Assembly: GCF_000826085.1 (NCBI RefSeq)
Contig: NZ_CCYM01000002.1
Location: forward strand, 434,001 to 498,000
Length of the DNA: 64,000 bases
Direction of reading: 5' to 3'
Source of the DNA: Nigerium massiliense
GTDB lineage: Bacteria; Actinomycetota; Actinomycetes; Propionibacteriales; Propionibacteriaceae
Positions 29,152 through 35,576 of the stretch are shown piece after piece (position 1 is the first letter of the stretch; each line of letters starts with the position of its first letter). Under the pieces are notes generated by a model. It saw only the letters and a list, made by a program, of their open reading frames with translations. It did not search any database and was not told the origin of the DNA. Both the position numbers and the translations under genes were made by a program.

Positions 29152-29453
29152 CGCGCACCTCCCGATGATCCGACGCCCGCCGCTGCGCGACGTGCCCCGG
29201 AGCCTCCGGCGGCACTCCCGTGGGGCCTTCCGTTCCGGAGGTCATCGCCCCTCCACATCTGGGACCCTGCGCCCTGATGTGGAGCCTCTGCGACAACCTC
29301 CGGAACGGAAGGTGTAGCCCCATACACCTTTCCGCTGCGCTCCAAGGTTCCCGGGGCCCTCCGGGGGCCGCTGCGCGGGCATGCAGCCCGATCCTCCAGC
29401 GCTCCACCGGAGCCCTGACGAATCGGCTGCGGCTGGCCGTCGAAGGTACTCAT
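29148..29453 (-). CDS. Small protein spanning the oriT region
   Basis: A 101-residue reading frame whose ATG overlaps the rep stop (ATGA) and whose TGA overlaps the relaxase start (ATGA), so it fills the gap exactly. Its start context GGGAGGTGCACGATGAG is almost the same as the relaxase start context GGGAGGTGCGCGATGAG, a strong sign that it is translated. The protein is rich in Gly, Ala, Arg and Pro with no recognisable domain. Nested inverted repeats resembling an oriT lie inside it (29226-29328). It may be a real small protein or a translated leader that couples rep to mob. Confidence 0.5.
   Translation of the reverse strand: MSTFDGQPQPIRQGSGGALEDRAACPRSGPRRAPGTLERSGKVYGATPSVPEVVAEAPHQGAGSQMWRGDDLRNGRPHGSAAGGSGARRAAAGVGSSGGAR
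29226..29328 (-). other. Candidate origin of transfer (nested inverted repeats)
   Basis: CCTTCCGTTCCGGAGGT (29226-29242) is the perfect 17-bp inverse of ACCTCCGGAACGGAAGG (29296-29312). Nested inside is CTCCACATC (29251-29259) with GATGTGGAG (29275-29283). Next to it GGTGTA-GCCCCA-TACACC (29311-29328) makes a small hairpin of the kind cut by MobV relaxases. It lies 75 bp upstream of the relaxase gene. The nick site itself cannot be assigned. Confidence 0.55.
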
Positions 29454-31672
29454 CGTGCACCTCCCACGACCAGCAGGCCGCCGTTCGCGCGGAGCCGCGC
29501 GACCTTCCGCTCAAGCTCGGCCTGACGGTGGGCCTCCGCCGCCGCTTCGCGCTCGGCCTCGCGCTGGCGCATCTCCGCCATCGCCGCCTCGGCATCCGTG
29601 CGGATCGGGCAGGACTCGGTGTGGTCCAGGGCGTAGCCCTGCCACTCGTCGCAGATGCAGCGATCGCGGGGGCTCGGCTCACTCGGTGCAACTGCGACCT
29701 CGACGGAACTCTGCGGGATTGGCTGCCCGACCCCGGCGAACTCCGCGAACAGATCGTCCGCGTCAATCGCGTCCAGCTCAGGGCATGCGATCCGGTCGTG
29801 CTGCTCCACGATCGGCGCGACCGTGCGCGCCTCGATCGCACCGCGAACGCGCTCCCGCTCGGCGGTGTCCTTGATCGCCTTGCACTTGCGTGCCAGCAGC
29901 TCCAGGTCCTGGCGCATGTGCTCGTACCGCTCGTAGCTCTGGTACTCGCGGGTGCCGTTGAGCACGCCGGAGTTCACGAAGATCGAGAACTCACGCTCGG
30001 CCACCGGGATGATCACCGGGAAGCGGCGGAACCCCTGCCCGAGGTTCTCCGCATGGTGCTTGACCCGAACTCCGCCCTGCATCGACTCGTACTCGCCCGC
30101 CAAGCCCCGGAGGAACTCCTCGTAACCCTCAGGCCCCGTCACAATGTTCACCCGGTTGAGCAGCTGCGTCTTGGACCCCTTGATGTTCACGACCGGCTTC
30201 TCGTCCGGCTCGCGCCACGGGCCGAGAATGCGGAAGAGCATTCCCCGGCTCTTCGCCGTGCGGATCATGTCGCCGACGCGCATGTCCTCCCAGATCACGA
30301 CCGGCTCGCCGTCGTATCCCTCCCACGAGACGTTCTCGCCGCCGACCTTGAAGTACGGCTTGTCCGCGTCCGGGGCCAGGGCGCGAGCGAGCGCCTTCGC
30401 GAGCAGGTCCTTGCCCGTGCCGCCCTCGCCGAACACGTAGAAGTTCATGACCGACTCCGGCGCGTCCTGGTGCGAGAGGAAGTCGCCGCGCAGCTTCTGA
30501 AAATGCGCCAGGTTGCCCTTCGCAAAGTAGATCGCAGGCTCCTGATCACGGACCTGCTTCAGCGTCAGCGAACCCTTGCCCACGGCCTGGAAGAGCTTGC
30601 TCAGCTTCGCGCTGCCGCCGCCCTCCGCGGCGGTGCGGCGCATCGCCATGTGCGCGTCCAGCTCCCGGCCGAAATCGAAGTTCGCGACGATCCGCCCGCG
30701 CCCGTACTGGTACTTGCCGGGCTTGCCCTCCTGCGTCTTGTCCACGAGGTAGTGCCGATCCGACTGGTGGATGCCGGGGGTTGCGTCCCTCCCGCGCGAT
30801 TCGTGCGGCAGGTACTCGGCGAGGTCGAAAAACGCCTTCTCCGCAGCGCCTCGGCCCTTGTGCTCGGTGCCGTCCTGCTCCGCGGTCTCCTTCGGCGGCT
30901 TCACCCGCGCCGAAGGGATCGAGAAGGCATCGGAGACCGTGCGGATCGTGGGGCGCGGACCGTCCGCATCGGCGACCCACAGCACCATGTGCGCGTGCAG
31001 GCCCTTGATTCCGCAGCACACCGTCTCGCCGGTGCCCTCGTCCACCTCGACCAGGCGGTCGTACGGGTGCCACACGTAGGCCCAGCGGTGGAGGCGATCG
31101 CCCAGCGCCGCGAGGCCCTCGTCGATCTGCTCCTGCGTGAGCATGACCTCGCCGGTCTCCGGGTGCTCCCGGTACTGCATCACCGAGAACACGCGCGACT
31201 GCATCCGTGCGCGCTTCACCTGCTCCGAGCTCTCCGCAGCCTTCGCCCGGGCGAAAAAATCCTTCGCCTCGGCGACCTGCGCGGGCGTGGATTCGACCAC
31301 GAACGCCTCAACCTCATCACCGGGATCGGCCCCCGGCACGTCCATCTCGGCGAAGTCCACGGGTGTAGCCGAAGTAGGCGCCTGTGCAGCCGTTTCTGAA
31401 ACGGATGCGCGGCCACCCAAGGAAGGCCGCGCATGAATTGCGGCGGTAGATCCCAGGTCAGAGCTGAGATCGGCGGTCGTGTCGGAGCCAGCGGAATCGC
31501 TCTGTGCAGCCGTATAGCCGTTTTCTTCGAGAAGGTCCTCGACGGCGAGAACCGGGTTCGCGACATTCGGATCGACGACGGGCAGCCCGCCTTCGGCGGG
31601 TGCCAGGCCAGGCCCTCCGGGCGGGGTCAGGTCGGCGGACACGAGGGCGCTTGTGCGTTCGGCGGCGTTCAT
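29450..31672 (-). CDS. Replication initiator with HUH endonuclease and P-loop helicase domains
   Basis: A 740-residue Rep. After about 130 disordered residues comes an HUH nuclease: a motif I strand (SRVFSVMQYRE), GLHAHMVLWV with His226 and His228, and AEYLPHES...KYQYGRGRIVANFDF, which resembles the YLxH...KxxY block of Rep_2 (pMV158-type) initiators. A P-loop ATPase follows, with Walker A GEGGTGKD (Lys421) and Walker B VVIWEDM (about 459-464), like the SF3 helicase part of CRESS-type Reps. Asp after the Walker Lys instead of Ser/Thr is odd. ATG 31672 overlaps the upstream HTH gene stop. Assignment is from motifs only. Confidence 0.75.
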   Translation of the reverse strand: MNAAERTSALVSADLTPPGGPGLAPAEGGLPVVDPNVANPVLAVEDLLEENGYTAAQSDSAGSDTTADLSSDLGSTAAIHARPSLGGRASVSETAAQAPTSATPVDFAEMDVPGADPGDEVEAFVVESTPAQVAEAKDFFARAKAAESSEQVKRARMQSRVFSVMQYREHPETGEVMLTQEQIDEGLAALGDRLHRWAYVWHPYDRLVEVDEGTGETVCCGIKGLHAHMVLWVADADGPRPTIRTVSDAFSIPSARVKPPKETAEQDGTEHKGRGAAEKAFFDLAEYLPHESRGRDATPGIHQSDRHYLVDKTQEGKPGKYQYGRGRIVANFDFGRELDAHMAMRRTAAEGGGSAKLSKLFQAVGKGSLTLKQVRDQEPAIYFAKGNLAHFQKLRGDFLSHQDAPESVMNFYVFGEGGTGKDLLAKALARALAPDADKPYFKVGGENVSWEGYDGEPVVIWEDMRVGDMIRTAKSRGMLFRILGPWREPDEKPVVNIKGSKTQLLNRVNIVTGPEGYEEFLRGLAGEYESMQGGVRVKHHAENLGQGFRRFPVIIPVAEREFSIFVNSGVLNGTREYQSYERYEHMRQDLELLARKCKAIKDTAERERVRGAIEARTVAPIVEQHDRIACPELDAIDADDLFAEFAGVGQPIPQSSVEVAVAPSEPSPRDRCICDEWQGYALDHTESCPIRTDAEAAMAEMRQREAEREAAAEAHRQAELERKVARLRANGGLLVVGGAR

Positions 31673-31917
31673 CGGGCACCGCCCTTGCGGTAGCGCTTGA
31701 TGACGGCCTGGTGCGTGACGCCGAGGGCGTCGCCGATCTTGGCCCAGGTCACACCGTCGGCGCGGGCATCGGCGACGGCGATCTCGACGGCCTCCTCCAG
31801 CACGGAGCGGAGCACACCGAGGTCGTAGAGGTGCGCCTCGCTGTCGGCGAGGGCGGGATCGCCCAGACGCCAGCGGAAGCCGTTCACGTAGTCGAAAGCG
31901 GTGGAGTTGGCGCTCAT
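31669..31917 (-). CDS. Small helix-turn-helix protein
   Basis: An 82-residue protein whose C-terminus forms a helix-turn-helix (DGVTWAKIGDALGVTHQAVIKRYRKGG). The N-terminal half is helical and acidic. ATG 31917 shares a base with the stop of the gene before it, and its TGA overlaps the rep ATG. As the protein directly before rep, it is a plausible copy-number or operon regulator; the GAGTCGA repeats upstream of the operon would be its natural target. That pairing is inference. Confidence 0.65.
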   Translation of the reverse strand: MSANSTAFDYVNGFRWRLGDPALADSEAHLYDLGVLRSVLEEAVEIAVADARADGVTWAKIGDALGVTHQAVIKRYRKGGAR

Positions 31918-32129
31918 CAGCGATCACCGCCCATCACAGCGGCGACCGCGGCGCGCTGGCGCGGGGTCAGCGGCGTGCGGGCCAGGCGCTCACCAGCTCG
32001 GCGACCGGCGGCGAGGGCGGCAGCGATGACGGGATCGAGCCCATCAGCCTGCGGAACGGGGTTCAGGTCCTGGTCGAGCCCAGGACGGTCCAGCGCAGAT
32101 GCGCGGGGAGCGTCGATAACGACAGACAT
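31917..32129 (-). CDS. Small protein, first gene of the rep-mob operon
   Basis: A 70-residue protein of unknown family (MSVVIDAPRASALDRPG..., ending LTPRQRAAVAAVMGGDR). The C-terminal half is helical with two Ala-rich stretches. AGGA lies about 9 nt before ATG 32129. It opens a chain of overlapping genes leading to rep and the relaxase. No function can be assigned. Confidence 0.5.
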   Translation of the reverse strand: MSVVIDAPRASALDRPGLDQDLNPVPQADGLDPVIAAALAAGRRAGERLARTPLTPRQRAAVAAVMGGDR

Positions 32130-32270
32130 CGGAAGTCCTCAAACATGAGTGTGCTTCCGGTTCCCCGCCACGTTCGTTGGGCTGTTTGACCGGCTACTCA
32201 TCCGGGAGCAGAACCCCGCGCTTCTAAGTCGCGGCCCCGGTGGGATCTTCTTGTCTGCAACTATTCTCCC

Positions 32271-32316
32271 ACGACTCGACTCACCGGTCCACTGACGAGT
32301 CGACTCGCGTGTCAGT
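32271..32316. repeat. GAGTCGA repeats and palindrome upstream of the rep operon
   Basis: TCGACTC occurs at 32276-32282 and 32300-32306, 24 bp apart. The second copy is the core of a perfect 12-bp palindrome CGAGTCGACTCG (32296-32307), itself bracketed by ACTGAC and GTCAGT. The block lies between the integrase stop and the rep operon, so it may be an operator, part of a replication origin or the integrase terminator. The rest of the 182-bp gap 32130-32311 shows nothing else clear. Confidence 0.45.
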
Positions 32317-33748
32317 CGCGACGAGGCTCTATTCGAATGAGGTCGGGGTCGAACTTCACGTGACCCGGCGCGATGGGCTCGATTGTCACCGTCACCAGCT
32401 CGTCCACGAGCATCCGGCGACGGTCCACGTCCAACTCCTTCCACTTCGACTCGACCACCTCGCGGCGCTCCGCGGTGCCGACCAGCTCGTCCACGTCCGC
32501 GAGCAGCTTCGCCGCCACCGACACCGATCGGTCGAGCAGCTCCGCGTCGATCTCGTCGATGCGAGCCTTCACGTCGTTGATCGCCGCGGTGATCTCCAGC
32601 ACGGGCTGGTGGATGTCGCGCAGCAGCGGGCTCAGCTCCTTGACGCGCTCGACCAGGGCGTTCCGCTCGCTCAGCAGCTCTTCGCGGTCCGGCCCAGCAT
32701 CTTCCTGCGGCATCACGAGGTCGTGCACGTCCACCGAGGACAGTCGGGTGAGCACCGCCTCGGTGACCATCGCATCGACGGGCTCGCGCTGGCGGGTGAG
32801 GTGGAACTGCTCACCGCAGCGGTACGTCGGCTGCTTGCGGCTGTTCGTCCCCGAGACGAGCGTCGCGCCGCACTTCCCGCACAGCCCGATCGTGGACAGG
32901 AGGTACTTCGGTTGGTTGCCCTGCCTCGCCGACCTCCGCACGTTGTCCTCCAGCTTCGCCACCGCAGCCCGCCATGTCTGTTCGCTGACGATGGGCGGGA
33001 ACCCCGCGCCCTGCACCGGGTACAGCTCGCCCGAGGCGTAGTGCTTGATGTAGCCAGCGTAGAGCGGGTTCGCCAGCAGGTACCGCACGGCATCGACGGA
33101 GAACTCCGCCCCGCGCGCGGTCAGATGACCGGCGTTGTTCAGGTCCTCGCGGATGCGCCGGATCGACAGCGACGGCTCGCCGAGGAACGCGTCGAAGGCC
33201 CACCGAATCGCGTCGGCCTCCTCCTCGATCAGCTCGCCCTCCCTTGTCCAGCCGAACGCCTTCCAGGTGGACGCCGGTATGCCCTCGGCGCGGCGGCGCT
33301 CGTTCGACCTGATCTGACGCTCGGCCTTGCGACGCGCCTCGAACCGCGCGAGAGCGGCGAGCATCGTCGCCCGGAACTCTCCGTCCGCCGTCGAGAGGTC
33401 GATCTCGCCGTCCACGGTGACGACCCGCAGACCGAGGTCGATCAGCGTGTTCAAGTCCTTCGTGCTGCGCAGCAACCGGTCCATGTCCACCGCGACGACC
33501 ATCGAGAACCGACCCGCCCGGGCGTCATCCAGCATCTCGGCCCACCGGGTGCCAGCGCGGCGCTTCTTCGTCGCCGAGACCGCGTTGTCGTCGTAGATCT
33601 CGACGACCTCCCAGTCCTTCGCCTCGGCCAGCGCCCTGATCTTCCGCAACTGGGTCTCGACCGTCCACCGGTCGCCCTTGCGATCCATCGAAGCGCGGAC
33701 GTACGCGGCGACCTCGTTCGTCTTCCTCAGCGATACCAGTTCAACCAT
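32312..33748 (-). CDS. Large serine recombinase (integrase)
   Basis: A 478-residue serine integrase. The N-terminal resolvase domain has AAYVRASMDRKGD with catalytic Ser20 and VDMDRLLRSTKDL. The recombinase domain follows (WKAFGWTREGELIEEEADAIRWAF, NPLYAGYIKH), then a zinc ribbon (LCGKCGATL...YRCG) and a C-terminal coiled-coil region. It lies 48 bp from the right junction of the element, as expected for the enzyme that integrates it at the CGCAT core inside the monooxygenase gene. No excision factor gene is recognised. Confidence 0.93.
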   Translation of the reverse strand: MVELVSLRKTNEVAAYVRASMDRKGDRWTVETQLRKIRALAEAKDWEVVEIYDDNAVSATKKRRAGTRWAEMLDDARAGRFSMVVAVDMDRLLRSTKDLNTLIDLGLRVVTVDGEIDLSTADGEFRATMLAALARFEARRKAERQIRSNERRRAEGIPASTWKAFGWTREGELIEEEADAIRWAFDAFLGEPSLSIRRIREDLNNAGHLTARGAEFSVDAVRYLLANPLYAGYIKHYASGELYPVQGAGFPPIVSEQTWRAAVAKLEDNVRRSARQGNQPKYLLSTIGLCGKCGATLVSGTNSRKQPTYRCGEQFHLTRQREPVDAMVTEAVLTRLSSVDVHDLVMPQEDAGPDREELLSERNALVERVKELSPLLRDIHQPVLEITAAINDVKARIDEIDAELLDRSVSVAAKLLADVDELVGTAERREVVESKWKELDVDRRRMLVDELVTVTIEPIAPGHVKFDPDLIRIEPRRD

Positions 33749-33788
33749 GCAACCAAGCTTACGTGAACGGGTGTTGTAACCCTGACAT

Positions 33789-33800
33789 GTGCTACCGCAT
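33789..33800. repeat. Right attachment junction
   Basis: GTGCTA (33789-33794, element side), one base, then the CGCAT core (33796-33800) shared with 25015-25019. Bases to the right belong to the N-terminal part of the split monooxygenase gene. Confidence 0.75.
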
Positions 33801-34043
33801 GTCGATGACGCCCGTGCCGACCTCGATGCGCTGGGTGCGCGCGGCGATGGCGCTGAGCAGCGGCATCGGTGAGGCGGCCTGCCGGGCGAAGTGATGGACG
33901 CGGAAGAACGCGCCGTTGACGCCGATCTCGTCGGCGGCGACGCTCAAGTCGATGGCGTCGTGCAACGCCTGACCCGCGGACGGGTCGCCGGGGCGTCCCC
34001 CGTGGCCGTAGTGGCCGAAGCTCAGGAATCCGAAAGCTCTCAT
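33792..34043 (-). pseudogene. Luciferase-like monooxygenase, N-terminal part
   Basis: The first 83 residues of an LLM flavin monooxygenase (MRAFGFLSFGHYGHGG..., DEIGVNGAFFRVHHFARQ, IAARTQRIEVGTGVIDMR). The frame then runs into a stop codon supplied by the integrated element. The rest of the gene is at 24210-25019 in the same orientation. ATG 34043 fits the family start. It is too short to fold as a TIM barrel, so it is non-functional as it stands. Confidence 0.88.
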
Positions 34044-34112
34044 GGCCACGCAACGTAGTTGATCGGACAACTATTCCGTCGGACGCGCGCCGCTCCGTCC
34101 CCGGGAGGCGGC

Positions 34113-35333
34113 CTAGGCCGGTGGCGTCAGCTGCAGCAGGCGTCCGCTCGGGGCGTCCTCGAGGATCCAGATCGAGCCGTCGGGGGCCTGCTTCACCGCG
34201 CGGATGCGCTGGCCCATGTCCCACTGGTCGCCCTTCGTGGCGTTCTCGCCGTCCAGGTCGACGCGAATCAGCGCCTGCCCCGACAGCGCCCCGACGAAGG
34301 CGTCCCCGCGCCACTGGGGGAAGAGGTCGCCGGAGTAGATCATGAGGGACCCCGGCGAGATGCTCGGGTTCCAGAAGACCTTGGGCGCCTCGTAGCCGTC
34401 CCCGGGCTTGTGGTCGGGGATGTCGGCGCCGCCGTACTGGCTGCCGTCGGACGCGTTGGGCCAGCCGTAGTTGGCGCCGGGCTTGATGAGGTTGATCTCG
34501 TCGCCGCCCTGGGGGCCCATCTCGGACGCCCAGAGCCGCCCATCGGCGTCGAACGCCAGGCCGAGGACGTTACGGTGTCCGTAGCTGTAGATCTGCGCGC
34601 TTACCCCACCCCGACCCGCGAACGGGTTGCCCGGGGCGGGCGTCCCGTCGAGGTTGAGCCGCAGGATCTTGCCGAGGTTGTTCGACAGGTCTTGGGCGGG
34701 CTGGAACTTCTGCCGCTCTCCCGAGCTGACGAAGAGGTAGCGGCCGTCGGGGCTGAACGCGATGCGGTGCGAGAAGTGTCCCGAGCCGCTCACCTTCGGC
34801 TCCTGCCGCCAGATCACCCTCAGCCCGTCCAGCCGGGGGGTGTCGCCGGACGTGTTCAGCGTGGCGCGTCCCACGACCGCGCCCGCATCACCGCCCCCGG
34901 CCTCGACCCAGCTGAGGTAGACGGTGTTGTCGTCGGCGAACGTCGGTCCCGGCACGATGTCGCCGAGCCCGCCCTGGCCGGCATGGACGACCTGTGGCGT
35001 CCCCTGCACCTGGACCGAGCGCCCGGTCGCGTTGTCACGCAGCAGCAACGCACCCGAGCGCTGGGTGATGAGCATGCGATCCGAACCGGGCAGGAACGCC
35101 ATCGCCCACGGCTCGGTGAACCTGCCCAGTTCCTTCACCACGAAAGGACGTCCGTCCGGCGCGGTGCGCGGCGACGCGTTCGACGCGCTGGGGGTCTGGC
35201 CCGGAATGTCGGCGCTGCTGGCCGCGCCGGGGACCTGGCGGCTCTGGTCGGCGGTCGGGGTCGGGGCGGTCGCCGTGCAGCCGGTCAGGGCGAGGGCGGC
35301 GGCGATGGCCCCTCCGAGGAGTCTCCATCGCAT
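34113..35333 (-). CDS. PQQ-dependent sugar dehydrogenase-like lipoprotein
   Basis: A 406-residue soluble-type glucose/aldose sugar dehydrogenase (YliI/Asd family) with a six-bladed propeller. Characteristic blocks are ELGRFTEPWAMAFLPGSDRMLIT, GGLGDIVPGPTF, SHRIAFSPDGRYLFVSSG, GHRNVLGLAFDADGRLWASEMGPQGGDEIN and NYGWPN. The start at 35333 gives a lipoprotein signal with lipobox LTGC (about residues 16-19), so it is anchored outside the membrane. The N-terminal linker is Ser/Thr/Pro-rich. It is divergent from the polyol operon, and the two may share regulation. Confidence 0.88.
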   Translation of the reverse strand: MRWRLLGGAIAAALALTGCTATAPTPTADQSRQVPGAASSADIPGQTPSASNASPRTAPDGRPFVVKELGRFTEPWAMAFLPGSDRMLITQRSGALLLRDNATGRSVQVQGTPQVVHAGQGGLGDIVPGPTFADDNTVYLSWVEAGGGDAGAVVGRATLNTSGDTPRLDGLRVIWRQEPKVSGSGHFSHRIAFSPDGRYLFVSSGERQKFQPAQDLSNNLGKILRLNLDGTPAPGNPFAGRGGVSAQIYSYGHRNVLGLAFDADGRLWASEMGPQGGDEINLIKPGANYGWPNASDGSQYGGADIPDHKPGDGYEAPKVFWNPSISPGSLMIYSGDLFPQWRGDAFVGALSGQALIRVDLDGENATKGDQWDMGQRIRAVKQAPDGSIWILEDAPSGRLLQLTPPA

Positions 35334-35422
35334 AAGCCGACGGTACCGGCAGGGCCGATCGGCGGCCCAGCCGACAAGGCGGCGCTCCTGGGCATCCGTG
35401 CCGAACGGCTGACCATCCGCCC

Positions 35423-35453
35423 GAATCACCATCTTTCGTGATTCTTCCATCAC
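35423..35453. promoter_or_regulatory. Inverted repeats in the divergent promoter (candidate DeoR operator)
   Basis: GAATCAC (35423-35429) and GTGATTC (35438-35444) form a perfect 7-bp inverted repeat with 8-bp spacing. A third half-site ATCAC lies at 35449-35453. They sit in the 243-bp region between the sugar dehydrogenase and the FGGY kinase and could bind the DeoR regulator of the operon. Confidence 0.45.
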
Positions 35454-35576
35454 TCATCCTGGTTGTTTTGTGCTTGAATGAACCAGACGGAGGCCCCACG
35501 CGCACCGCGCGACAGAGGGCTGCCGGACGCGCAGACGCGTCCCCGACCCGATCAACGTCGATTTGAGGTGCTCACA

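Larger units (their letters stand above)
25020..33795. mobile_element. Integrative mobilisable element carrying cadmium/zinc resistance
   Basis: About 8.8 kb inserted inside a luciferase-like monooxygenase gene. Order on the minus strand from the right end: large serine recombinase, two small proteins, HUH/helicase Rep, small protein with a candidate oriT, MobV-type relaxase, coiled-coil membrane protein, cmtR, cadA. All genes face the same way and six are joined by stop/start overlaps. Replication and mobilisation genes of rolling-circle plasmid type plus an integrase suggest a plasmid captured into the chromosome. It lacks its own mating-pair (type IV secretion) genes, so transfer would need a helper. 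Limits are set by the split gene and the CGCAT core. Confidence 0.88.

Noticed and set aside
29381..31399. A 672-codon plus-strand frame opposite rep
   Set aside because: The minus strand carries the HUH and Walker motifs; the plus frame has none and looks like a shadow.
25020..33795. A prophage or insertion sequence
   Set aside because: No capsid, terminase, portal, lysis or transposase gene; content is integrase, Rep, relaxase and metal resistance.
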